Shown one piece after another: positions 44,170 to 54,469 of a stretch of 64,000 nt of DNA. The position numbers and the translations under genes were made by a program. Every line of letters begins with the position of its first letter. The first letter of the stretch is position 1. The notes below the pieces were generated by a model, which saw only the letters and a program-made list of their open reading frames with translations, was not told the origin of the DNA and ran no database searches. The stretch is from Lactarius indigo (lineage: Eukaryota; Basidiomycota; Agaricomycetes; Russulales; Russulaceae). Where the stretch lies: assembly GCA_025766275.1 (NCBI GenBank), contig JAFKAC010000055.1, positions 124,001 to 188,000 of the forward strand, given 5' to 3'.

Positions 44170-45424
44170 ATGTCCATCAAATCAGGCCAAAGTTACATTA
44201 TCACCAACCAACTAGCTGAGCTTGCCGTCGATCTGCATGGTGACGGCAAGTCCGTCATTGGACAAAAACCCCGCGGCGGAAAGAACCAACAGGTAACTAC
44301 TTCCCTAATTCGATAACCTATGCCTCATGCAACCACGACATCTAGTGGATCATAGACGAACAGATCAACGGCCAATGGACCATCCGATCAGTCAGCGCCC
44401 AGAAGTACCTCGGAGTTGAGAAAGTTCCGGAGAATGGAACACATCTCGTCGTCCTCGACAAGCCTCAGTTCTGGGATATTGAGATTCTGCCAGGCTGTAA
44501 GGACCTTACTAAGCTGAGCGTTAAGTACGTTATATCACGTACCCCACTGGCGATCGCTGCTGACTTTGAGGTTCTTTGGCAGGCTCTGCCAGACGGTCCG
44601 TGGTACTTGTTTCGTCGCCGAATGTCCCCCGGAGAAGCCGGCCAATGGAGCTGATCTTCAACTGTGGACGGCTTGGGGAGGAAAGAACCAGATCTGGGTG
44701 CTCGAAGAGTGTGAGCCGCGTTTTGGTGAAATCTAGTGACTGGTGCGGCTAACTCGGCTTCACTAGCTTCTTCCTGGCTGCTCCGGGGTAGTACACCCAC
44801 GAGCACATCCATCAAATCGGGCCAATGTTACAAGATCACCAATGAGCAAACCAAGCCGGTCCTCGATCTTTCGGGCGTAAACAATAAGTCCATCATTGGA
44901 TATACTAACTTCCACGGTGGAGCAAACCAACAGGTAATAACCCTCGCTACTTGGATGGCTCGTGTCTCATACAACTACGACACGCTCCAGTGGATCATAG
45001 AGCAGCAGGCTAATGGCCAATACACTGTTCGATCAGTCGAGCCACAGAAGTACCTCGGCATTGAGGAAACCCCAGACAGTGGAACGCATCTTGTCGGCCT
45101 CGACGAGCCTCAATTCTGGGATATCGAGATTCTACCAGGTAGTGACGACCCTACTAAGCTCAGCGTTAAGTACGTTGTACCATGTACCCCACTGGCGATC
45201 GCTGCTGACTTTGAGTTCCTTTGACAGGCTGTGCCAGTGGATCCGTGGCACTTGTTTTGTCGCCGATTACCCAGTAGAGAGGAAGACCGCAATTGATCTT
45301 CAACTGGCGACAACTTCGGGAGGAAAGAACCAGGTTTGGGTGCTCGAACAGTGTGAGTCTTCCAGTGAAATTTGACGACTCGTATGGCTAACTTTGTCTT
45401 CACTAGATTCTTGAATTGTCAGGG
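44170..45424 (+). CDS. two-domain ricin-B-type lectin B
   Basis: Seven exons (44170-44292, 44346-44524, 44583-44710, 44767-44933, 44991-45169, 45228-45352, 45417-45424) join in frame to 302 residues plus TGA. Domain 1 runs SIKSGQSYIITNQ to NQIWVLEE. The linker is SSSWLLRGSTPTS. Domain 2 runs SIKSGQCYKITNE to NQVWVLEQ and closes with the 8-nt terminal exon. The second domain has no start codon of its own: the position equivalent to the ATG is ACA. It can be made only as part of the fusion. Each domain keeps the QxW-like motifs of a beta-trefoil lectin. Two ligand-binding domains in one chain would favour cross-linking of glycans. No secretion signal is seen. Confidence 0.8.
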
Positions 45425-46340
45425 ATTGGGTGTCTAATGTCCTAGTATGTGGTTGTGAGAGTTTGCTGTCCGTAAGGTCGTACTCTTAATACATCGCCGG
45501 CGTGTCACTGTAAGAAGTGGCTAAGCTCTTCTATAATGTATTCCCTATCCACGAGCCTCAGGCTTTTGTTTCGTCTCACCGGTTTTCGAGCATGCACTCG
45601 ATCCCCGCCTATGGAAGTCTTGTCTGGCTGGCTCCGCTCACAGACCCTGAGATCGCACCGCAAATATCGTGTAGACTCATTCCCGCCGTGACCTGGGTCT
45701 AGATACCATGGAATCCGCCTTATATTTCGAACATGTAAGCTGATTTGATGGACATGCTGTAGTGGTGAACACAGGTGGTGAACAGTTCGCTTTTATATGT
45801 GCTATCTTATCGAAGGGGGGGGGGGGGGGTGGGCAGATTTTTAGATGTTCATTATAGACAAGGTAAATACCGGGAATTAACATTCGGAAAGAGCCCCATG
45901 CTTGCATAGCTGATGCCAGAATTACTCTTCACAAAACTAGAATGTACTCGGCACGTTCTCTCGGTCGAGCTTATGCTCACAGGGTGGCTTGATGAGGTGG
46001 ACAGGATGATGTAATGGTCAATACTTTGGCGGGGAAACAAAATTAATCGGCTCTAAATATTCTGAACGAGGCATGTGCGGTCCAGTCCCCGTTAGATACT
46101 ATAGCATACCCGTTATGTCAACTGTTGTCGGTGTGTCGACCTTCAGCTACTCTTGCATGTTAGAAAGGTCTCGGGAAGCGGATTCCGTGCATAGACTTGA
46201 GTGACGGTCGGAACAGGTCCACACGATATAATATTGGTGATACGATCTCGGAATCTATTTGGGGGTCAGATAATGGTCCGTTCAAAAGCGAGGGTTAAGT
46301 GCGCGCTCGGAAATCGACGAGATCAAAGTGGGATTGCGAA
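45425..46340. repeat. rearranged lectin flanks with an inversion junction
   Basis: About 45540-45735 is lectin upstream sequence in plus orientation, ending at CGAACATG. It joins directly to the first ~16 nt of a lectin exon 1 in minus orientation (CTGATTTGATGGACAT, 45738-45753), followed by its upstream region to about 46340. The gene bodies on both sides of the junction are missing. A run of 15 G lies at 45815-45829. Confidence 0.65.
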
Positions 46341-46429
46341 CTTCTGTGTAGCTCTAGAAAAGCTTTACGGGACGAGGATAGTATGCGACTGCACGAACAA
46401 ACTCCCGATATAGTAAGGTTCCCATTCTG

Positions 46430-46960
46430 TGCAGACTTTGCCGTTCTCCCGAAATGACCGGACAACGCGGCGGGCAGTCATCTAAACCTCAGGCTGTGGT
46501 TTTGGTTTCAGAAAGATGCGTATGGCTGGTGATCGCATTCTGGGACCATTCCTCAGTTCTCAGGCACTTTAAGGTCACGATTTTACGTTCCGCATCCCGT
46601 CCAACCTGGATCATCATGACCAAGAGATAGCCAGGATCTTGCAAAGGGCCACAAGTTCGAGTCCACAGCAATTTTCAAATTGAACAAGGAACCATTAATG
46701 TGCGGAAAGTGTCCTGAGCAAACCACATTTCGGTTTGAGAAACGTGCATGAAGTATGCATAGAATGCTACCGCACTTGCGCAGCTAGGCGAGAGACCTAC
46801 CGTGGCTTGCTTACCAAACCGTGCCAGTGTTGTGGTTCCGCGATCAGCGCGAGATCCGCCATGTAACCACATGTAATTTCCGATTCGGCACCTGAGCGCT
46901 GAGCCACAGCATCCCGTAAACTCGTCAACAGGAGATATAAATGGTTCCAAAAAAAGAACT
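46430..46960 (+). repeat. module between lectin promoter and SPC1 copy, copy 2
   Basis: It is homologous to 42150-42780 and 55130-55530. No gene is visible. Confidence 0.6.
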
Positions 46961-47079
46961 CTTCAACAGATCGTTTGAGGGTACTGTACTGTGTCTATGT
47001 GACGATTGATCGGCAGTGCAGAAGTAGCTCGACGACGAATTGAGGTAGCCCTACACACGACACAGGGACACGCTCATTC

Positions 47080-47530
47080 CTCGTCGTCGTTGCTACGCTT
47101 TTGTCCTCTCCGATTTTAGCCAAATAATTGGATGTTGGTTAGACATCAGCCACAGAGGGATCGTCGCTTCGCCTTTAACAATAACGGTTCAGGAAACGTG
47201 CGACGGGAAACCAGCCAGTATCGCGAGTACGACACCAACTCCTAAGCCAAAAAAACGTGAACATACATCAGAATAAGGGTCCAAGGAAGAGTGCGAATAT
47301 CCGGATAAGGGCGTCAGGCGTCAGTAATCGGTTATAATGGTGTTTGAGACACGACCAATGCATCCCCAACTGCATCACAGTGTGATGCGCTATTCATTCC
47401 ACAAGCTTTTGATCTCCAATACCCAGAATATATGCCTATTTTATGTCACGAACCTCCTACATTCTGTGTCAGTGTACACTGTTTCCCCTCGAAGTATTTT
47501 CGAAGGCTAGACTCGGAGAACATGATGATG
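47080..47530 (-). pseudogene. SPC1 pseudogene, copy 2
   Basis: Nearly the full span of SPC1 can be followed on the minus strand. An exon-1-like segment is near 47521, exon 2 around 47425-47365 (CAAAAGCTTGTGGAATG), exon 3 traces near 47310-47250, and exon 4 near 47160. The spliced frame is broken by several small indels, and the PPWP signature is lost. Confidence 0.7.
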
Positions 47531-48100
47531 GCAGGGGGCCTTCCGGAACTGTACGTGATCCGATTTTCTATGGGTCACTTCCGGCCCGGTTGCCACGTTC
47601 GCATTCAGCAATCATTCGCTGGCCTCGTCACTGGCAGCTGTCTCACTACAATCTTCCCTTCCTACTCTGCGTTCATTTATTGATTGAAAGATCATTCTTT
47701 GCTTCTCCTGGTGCTCCAGGATACATAAAGCACATATGTCCCGTTGTGCCTCGATGACGGCGGAAATTGTGCGGGTATCCCAACGCACCACCGGACAGTA
47801 CTCTTCTAGGACGGTTTCTTTGTTTACATTACAGCACGACTTCAAGCTCCTGACCTCTACAAGAGGGTTTCACACAGGCGCTGAACCTGCTGGTGTCCTT
47901 CGGATTAGGAACATCCGGCTATCTCATATCCTCTGCAACTCGGGTTAGGTCTGTGCGTTCCGCGGGGTCGACGAAATTTAGAAGGGCATCTTACCACATG
48001 CCGTATCTCTACACCGGGAATTTATTCGTGCATTCTCCGCGTGCTACCCTCGTACCTTCTAGAATGACTCAGAACCTCGCGTAGCCCCGGTCCTCGACCC
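47531..48100 (-). repeat. SPC1 upstream region, copy 3
   Basis: It aligns with 36548-37110 and 43041-43575 (CTTCTCCTGGTGCTCCAGGATACATAAAG, CCTCGATGACGGCGGAAATTGTGCGGG). Confidence 0.6.
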
Positions 48101-48666
48101 TTATGCTTTGACCTCGTCGATCGCCGAGCACGCACTCAATCTCCGCCTGTGAACGGACTATCCATAATCAGATTTCGAGTTCGTGTCACTAATATTGTAT
48201 TGACCAGAGCTATTCCCCATTACCCAAGTCGATATGCTGCGGAATCCGCCTCCCGAGACCTTTCGAACATGCGAGAGTAACTTAGGGTCGACAGGCCGAT
48301 GACAGTTGACATACTGGACTGTGATATTGAACAGGGACTCGTTTAGAATATTCAGGTCCGAGGTCCAGTCGGCAATCCACTTTGTTATCCCACCGAAGCG
48401 TCGGCTATTAGATCGACCAATTGTCCCATCCACCTCCTCAAGCATGTGTGCATAACCTCACCAGGTAGGGGCATGTTCCGAGCACATTCCTTTTCTGCGA
48501 AGAGGAAGTCTGGCGCCACCCATGCAGGCACGCGACCGCTTTCCGGGGGCTAATGCATGGTATTTACTTTGTCCTTCATGAGTAACGTCTCCGAACATTC
48601 ACCTCCCCTCAATAAGATAGAGCGTATAAAAGCCAAGAGTCCGCCACCTGTTTACCGTGTCGCAGC
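48100..48666 (+). repeat. lectin upstream region of lectin C
   Basis: It matches 43576-44169 in the same orientation. The SPC1 copy plus lectin C form a second direct copy of the SPC1 copy plus lectin B unit. Confidence 0.7.
48625..48632 (+). promoter_or_regulatory. TATA box of lectin C
   Basis: TATAAAAG, 35-42 nt before the ATG at 48667. It is followed by the shared leader CGCCACCTGTTTACC. Confidence 0.6.
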
Positions 48667-49927
48667 ATGTCCATCAAATCAGGCCAAAGTTACAAGATCA
48701 CCAACCAGCTGACCGAGCTGGCCGTCGATCTGAATAACGGAAACAACAAGTCCGTCATTGGATGGAACCCTCACGGCGGAGAGAACCAACAGGTAACAAC
48801 TTCGCTAACATACTTCGATAACCTGTGCCTCATGCAACCACACACACACACACACACACCCAGTGGATCATAGACGAGCAGGTCAATGGCCAATGGATCA
48901 TTCGATCAGTCAGCTCCCAGAAGTACCTCGGAGTTGAGAAAGTTCCGGAAAATGGAACACATCTCGTCGTCCTCGACAAGCCTCAGTTCTGGGATATCGA
49001 GATTCTGCCAGGTCGTGGCGACCCTACTAGGCTCAGCGTTAGGTACGTTTCATCACGAAACCCACTGGTGATCACTACTGACTTCGAATTCGTTTGGCAG
49101 GCTTTGCCAGCGGGTCCGTGGAACTTGTTTCGTCGCCGATTGTCCCCAAGAAAAGCCGGCCGTCGGAAACGATCTTCAATTGTGGGCGGCCTGGGGAGGA
49201 AAGAACCAGACCTGGGTGCTCGAAGAGTGTGAGTCACGTTTTGGTAAAGTCTAGTGACTGGCGCCTTAATCCAGCTTCACTAGTTTCTTCCTGGTTGCTC
49301 CATCGCAGCTTGTCCATTAAGTCTGGTCAACGTTACAAGATCACTAATCAGAAAACTAAGCTGGTCCTCGATCTGTCTGGCATAAACAACAAGTCCATCA
49401 TTGGATATAACTTCCACGGTGGAGCGAACCAACAGGTAACGACCTCGCTACTTGGATGACTTGCGCCTCATATAACCACGACACGCTCTAGTGGCTCATA
49501 GAGAAGCAAGTCAATAGCCAATACACTATTAGATCACTCGGGCACCAGAAGTACCTCAGCATTGAAGAAACCCCAGACAATGGAGCGCATCTTGTCGGCC
49601 TCGACAAGCCTCAGTTCTGGGATATCGAGATTCTACCAGGTAGTGACGACCCTACTAAGCTCAGCGTTAAGTACGTTGTACCATGTACCCCACTGGCGAT
49701 CGCTGCTGACTTTGAGTTCCTTTGACAGGCTGTGCCAGTGGATTCGTGGTACATGTTTCGTCCCCGATTGCCCCGTCGAGAAAGACGTCGCAACTGATCT
49801 TCAACTGGCGAAAACTTCAGGAGAGAACCAGGTCTGGGTGCTCGAACAGTGTGAGTCACGTTCTGGCGAAATTTGACGACTCGCGTCTTGACTCGCGTGG
49901 CTGACTTTGACTTTACTAGATTCTTGA
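48667..49927 (+). CDS. two-domain ricin-B-type lectin C
   Basis: Seven exons (48667-48792, 48864-49042, 49101-49228, 49284-49435, 49492-49670, 49729-49850, 49920-49927) join in frame to 297 residues plus TGA. Domain 1 runs SIKSGQSYKITNQ to NQTWVLEE, linker FSSWLLHRSL, then domain 2 SIKSGQRYKITNQ to NQVWVLEQ. The codon matching the domain-2 start is TTG, so this half depends on the fusion. Motifs and intron phases match lectins A and B. Intron 1 is longer (71 nt) because a CA microsatellite sits just before its acceptor. In domain 2 a codon of the GGKNQ motif is missing (GENQ), a mild change near the third QxW motif. Confidence 0.8.
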
Positions 49928-50160
49928 GTGGTCAGAGATTGGGTGTCTAATATCCTAGTATGTGATAGTGAGAGTTAACTGTCGTACTCTTAGTCCATCG
50001 CCAGCGTGCCCAGTGTAAGGAGCAGCTAAGGTCTGCCGGATTAATAACTTCAAGTCCACAAAATACTACGCAAGGGTTATCATCGGTGGCCTATCTAGAC
50101 GTCCCGAACTCAGCTTCCTGAATAAGTTTATCTATTGATAATTGGATACTACGGCAGCGC

Positions 50161-50215
50161 AAGTGCGCACGCCACATGGTTCAACAAAAAAAAAAAAAAA
50201 AAGTGCGCACGCCAC
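50161..50215 (+). mobile_element. tiny retro-insertion: direct repeats flanking a poly-A-tailed stub
   Basis: A 14-15-bp direct repeat (AGTGCGCACGCCAC) occurs at 50162-50175 and 50202-50215. Between them are ATGGTTCAAC and about 16-17 A. This is the structure of a target-site duplication around a strongly 5'-truncated, poly-A-tailed insert. GGTTCAA resembles the start of a pol III B-box, so a tRNA-derived SINE is possible. Confidence 0.5.
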
Positions 50216-50289
50216 GAATACCCAATGGTCCTTTAATTTTCCCACTAGTATCCTTGTGCAGAACAACTTTCATAGGATGAATCTTGTAT

Positions 50290-50680
50290 TCTCAATCGCT
50301 GTCTGGGGCTGTAATTGGTCTCACCGATTTTTGAGCGCGCACTCAACCTCTATCTATAGAAGGTAGTGTCTGGTTTGCTCCACTCACAGACACTGAGAGC
50401 CAACACTCAGCTGGCGATTCGTTTTGTTAGTTGCCGAAACATTGACTATTGCATTAATCAATCAATTGCCCACCTCCATGCCTCACGATAATGTTCCGAG
50501 CACGTCCTTCGTAGTTCTCGTTCCGCAAAGGAAATCACTATTGCCCACGCAGGCATGTCTGGATGCTGATAGACAAACCAAGACAGTATTTATCTCCAGA
50601 TTACCTTATCTGGCATGAATGAAATGCGTTCCCTCTTGTAAGATCTAGACAAGTATCCTCAGCTCCGAGTCGTGGAAGGA
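50290..50680 (+). repeat. lectin upstream region without a lectin
   Basis: It resembles 43600-44100 (CCTCTATCTATAGAAGG.., CAGCTGGCGATTCG, CATTAATCAATCAATTGCCC). No lectin exon follows; the gene body seems deleted. Confidence 0.5.
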
Positions 50681-51385
50681 GTCGAAGGACAGAACCAACT
50701 GAGAAATTATGGCGTCAGCGCAACCTTTCTGCGTTCAAGACATGCATGTGGCTACAGCTGGTTCTATAACGATTGTCCCCTGCCATTTTGAGAACATAGT
50801 CGACCATCCAAAACTCGAGAGCGGGATTCATAATTAAGTCGAGGGAGAAATTCTCAGGAAATCAAGTTATCTCACAGAATTAAGGTTACAGAATAGTTAT
50901 CTTTTAACAATTGGGCTATGGAATGGTTATCTGTGTTTCTCTGCTCGAGAGCTGTGCCATCTCGGTGGCAAATTTACCCATTCAAATATTCAAATCTCAC
51001 CTATGTCCAAAACATTGTTACCAGGGGACAATCATTATGGAACCAGCTGTAACAATGAACATGTTAAACTTCACGCAATTGCCCGAGTGATCTTTTGGGG
51101 CATCTGCACTGGTATGCATGCACGCTTCTGGATCAGGCTAGAACCGATGCCTGGTTTGTCGGCGTGTGTTGATGATTGCCATCCGGGACATCGAACGAAT
51201 CTCTGTCCATGGATGGTAATCTGTGAACAGGCCACCTATGGTGGCAGCCAATGGCAGCCCTTACGTAGTATATTGTAGAACTCGGCCACTCCTTACCGTG
51301 GCACGGTGATGGGGCAAGAGAACGACTTTACGAACAGCAAACCATCACTATCATACACTAGGACACTAGTTGAACCCCCAACAAT
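50681..51385. other. no gene; lectin 3'-flank repeat from about 51000
   Basis: From about 51000 it matches the lectin 3'-flank repeat (GATCTTTTGGGGCATCTGCACTGGTATGCATGC, CTCGGCCACTCCTTACCGTGGC). Before that I see nothing. Confidence 0.5.
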
Positions 51386-51995
51386 TCAACCTAGTAAAGC
51401 CAAGTCAGCCGCGTCAGTCGCCATGAGTTCACCAGATGCGACTCACACTCTTCAAGAATCCAGGTCTGATTCTTTCCGCCCCAAGCCGTCCACAGTTGAA
51501 GATCGGCTTCAACGCCTGACTTCTCTAGGGGGAAATCGACGACGAAACAAGTGCCGTGGATCCACTGACAGAGCCTGTCGAAGGGAACTCGAAGTCAGCA
51601 GCAATCGCCAGTAGGGAACGTGATAAAACGTACTTAACGCTTGGCCCACCAGCATCCCCGCTATATGGAAGAACCTCGATATCCCAGAACTGAGGCCGAT
51701 CAAGGCCAACGAGTTGTGTCCCATCTCTCGGAGTTGTCTCAACTCCGAGGTACTTGTGGTGGTCGACTGACCGGATGGTCCATTGACCGTTGTCCTGCTT
51801 GTCTGTGATCCACTAGAGTGTGCCATGGTTGTGTGAGGCACAGGCTATCGAAATAACGAAAATTATTACCTGTTGGTTCCCTCCGCCGTGGTAGGAATAA
51901 CCGAGGATGGACCTGTTGTCTGCACCTGACAGGTCGATGACCAGTCTGGTTTGCTCGTTAGTGATTTTGTAACGTTGGCCCGACTGGATAGACAT
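51386..51995 (-). CDS. single-domain ricin-B-type lectin D
   Basis: Four exons (51995-51870, 51812-51634, 51574-51447, 51390-51386) join in frame to 145 residues plus TGA. This is the simple form of the family: SIQSGQRYKITNEQ at the N-terminus, NQQ|W across intron 1, FWDIEVLP, then GKNQTWILEE and a 5-nt terminal exon giving Cys-stop. Introns 1-3 lie at exactly the same places and phases as in each half of the two-domain genes. The length fits one beta-trefoil. It has no signal peptide and presumably acts in the cytosol or is released by a non-classical route, as known for fungal R-type lectins. Glycan specificity cannot be read from sequence alone. Confidence 0.82.
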
Positions 51996-52032
51996 GGTGG
52001 AATTGGGGAAACAGGTGGTGAATTGAATAGAA

Positions 52033-52042
52033 CGCTCTTATA
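52033..52042 (-). promoter_or_regulatory. TATA-like box of lectin D
   Basis: TATAAGAGCG on the minus strand about 38-47 nt before the start. It is weaker than the boxes of lectins A-C. Confidence 0.45.
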
Positions 52043-52099
52043 GGCCCTATCTGATTAGGGGGGGCACCCTATTCATCATGACAGACAAGGTAGGCAATT

Positions 52100-52665
52100 A
52101 TCGTCCCTTCGTTTCCCATGGCTCCACATTCCTCCCAATCACCGTGCGTGAAAATAGCATGTGGGCTCCCTCATGATCGATTTGAAGACCCAGGCCCTCA
52201 TTGAGCCCCACAGCAGAAAGACCCTCTTTTCATTTCGTTATCCAGGCAAACTTCGAAGCTGGAGTGGCGAGCGGTCTCATGTGACAACCCTCTGCCCCCG
52301 GCCTCCGTATCGCTGACTACGAATTATGGCCCTTCTCACGCGGCCCATACTCGTTGGGCCGCCTGGGCCTCCGAGTCCTTCCTATCCTCCAACTAGCCCG
52401 TCGCAACCACGTCCTTTGCTCCTAAAGTGGTTTGCACTCACCAGTGAACCCTTTCTGTTCCCTCTCCTTTCAATAATCCATTTTGTTAGGTGGACATCGT
52501 CTAAGTAGCCCACCTCTAGCTATCCATTTCAGAGACATTACGTGTTCCTGATGAGGTATGAGGTGGTGCGAGAGTCTAGGTTATGCATCAGTCATACAGA
52601 ATGAATGCATGTGTGCCGGCTTCGGGCCGTCCAGTACGAAATATCAATTGATTTTTTTAACCAAA
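52100..52665. other. insertion in the upstream region of lectin D
   Basis: The upstream regions of the other minus-strand lectins run GACAAGG(T/C)AA.TACCG.. without a gap. Here about 565 bp separate ACAAGGTAGGCAA from GGGTAAATACC. The inserted part is Pro/Ser-coding-like (GGGCCGCCTGGGCCTCCGAG) and has no recognised ends. The CATTGATTT..AAA end suggests nothing definite. Confidence 0.45.
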
Positions 52666-53330
52666 AAGGGTAAATACCTTGCACCCCCCGGAAAGCGGTC
52701 GCGCGCCTGTGCAAGTATGTCAGAGTTGCTCTTTGAAAAATAAGGGAAATATACTCGTAACATGTTCCTGCCTGGTGAAGTGGAGCGTATGCATGCGCTT
52801 AATTTCGTGGAGGTGGACGTAACAATTGATTGATTGAGGCAACGGTCAATCCTCTGGCGGGTAGCAAAATGTATCGATCGCCAGAAAGGCATTGTATCTG
52901 AAGAGGCATGCGCAGAGGCATTCGGTGAACCGTTATCAGTACGTGCCGACCCCAAGTTGCTCTCTCGCAGGTTCGAAAGATCACGAAAGACGATTTCCAC
53001 AGTATATAAACTCAGGTCATAGGAAACCCTAGACGATATCGCGCGACCTCAGAACGACCTCAGAACCAAGCTCAGAACCTGTATGGGGTACCAGACAATA
53101 GCCCTTCCATAGGTGGAAGTTGCCTGTGAGTAGTGCGTGGTCGAACGTTGACGAGACCGAAGCATACATAGGCTCAGGGAGATTCTGAATTCCAGAAGAG
53201 CACTGCATGGGGATTGCATGCGAACCAAGATGCGGACGCGTGTTGAAGAAACTCCCAATGTAGGGAGATGTGGTAAGATGCCATTCGGCAACTCTTGCTA
53301 ATGATAGTTTGTTCGAAGGGCGCATGTGAC
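52666..53330 (-). repeat. remainder of the lectin D upstream region
   Basis: It matches 41540-42060 in minus orientation (AACAATTGATTGATTG, GTTCGAAAGATC, AGACGATTTCCACAGTA). Confidence 0.6.
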
Positions 53331-53939
53331 CGCAGATTCTAGTGCCGCGGCCGGCATTAGGTACGCACCACGTGTCCTTTCCCACACTTATTCTCCGGTT
53401 ATACGAGCCGCGCACGAACCGCGCATCTCATTGGCTTGGAGACTCACGTCCGGGAGCGAATCGAAGCACATGACTTTACACCGGGCTGATGGATATTTTA
53501 AACCAATGTACGACCTTTTCCGGTTCACCGCTCGACAGCGGGGGTGGCAGCGGACCTTACAATGAGGTCGGTTGGCACGCGTGCGCCGCAAGTAATGCCC
53601 AGTTATCAGCTGATAAAATTTAACCTTCATGCAAGAAGATCCTTCTTCACTAGCACGCTTGGTTCGAGAGAGATCGACCCATAAACTGATACTTGGATTG
53701 GTTGGAGAGCATTTAGTGGCCGGTACGTGTTATCTAGGACATCAAATTGCGTAATTCAGCGCCATTGCGGATCACGACCATCGACGGCAACCTGCGCACA
53801 GCAGCCGTTTGCGTGGTATTTTGTGACCTCGAAGTTGTTGACAAGGCACACTTTACCCCTTTCTGCGGCGCAGGCGATAGATCAAGATTACAACCTTACA
53901 GATAGCTCACTATCGGGTACTCGAACATTAATCCTCCCA
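53331..53939 (-). repeat. lectin 3'-flank repeat, copy 4
   Basis: It is homologous to 39500-40204 (CACGTGTCCTTTCCCACA, GCTGATGGATATTT, CCGGTTCACCGCTCG.CAG). Confidence 0.6.
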
Positions 53940-54458
53940 GTTAGCCATGCCAATCGCCAGACTTCACCAAACGCGACTCACACTCTTCGACCACCTAGAC
54001 CTTTTCGTCCCAGCTCGTCCACAATTAAAGATCGGCTCTGACGGCCGGCTTTCTAGGGGAAAATCGGCAAAGAAACAAGTGCCACTGACGTAGAGCTTGT
54101 CAAGGAAACGGAGTCAGCAGCGATCGCCAGTGTAGAACCTAATGTAACGTACTTATATTGGGACTAGTAGAGTCCTTTGAATTTGGCAGTCTTGATATCC
54201 TAGAACTGAGGCTTGTCGAGACTGATGAGAGTTAATCCATCGCCCGGGGTATTCTCAAATCCGAGGTACTTCCGGGGCTCAACTCATCGAACGCTGCAGC
54301 GTGTCGTGGTTATATGACGCACAAGTTATCGAAGTAGCGAGGGTTGTTACCTGTTCGTCCTCTTTGCCGGGGGTTATATCCGATAGTAGTCTTGTTGTTT
54401 GCGTCGGACAGGTCAACTACCAGTGATGATCTTGTGACGTTGACCTGACTTGGCGGGC
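53940..54458 (-). pseudogene. ricin-B-type lectin pseudogene, strongly decayed
   Basis: The minus strand starts ATGCCCGCCAAGTCAGGTCAACG at 54458 and keeps the intron-1 donor after NQQ-like sequence. It also keeps a KYLGFENTP-like segment, the FWDIE region (now ending in TAG), the intron-2 donor and the last-exon GTGAGT donor. A deletion in exon 1 causes an early stop, and further indels follow. Confidence 0.65.
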
Positions 54459-54469
54459 ATTCTGTAATG

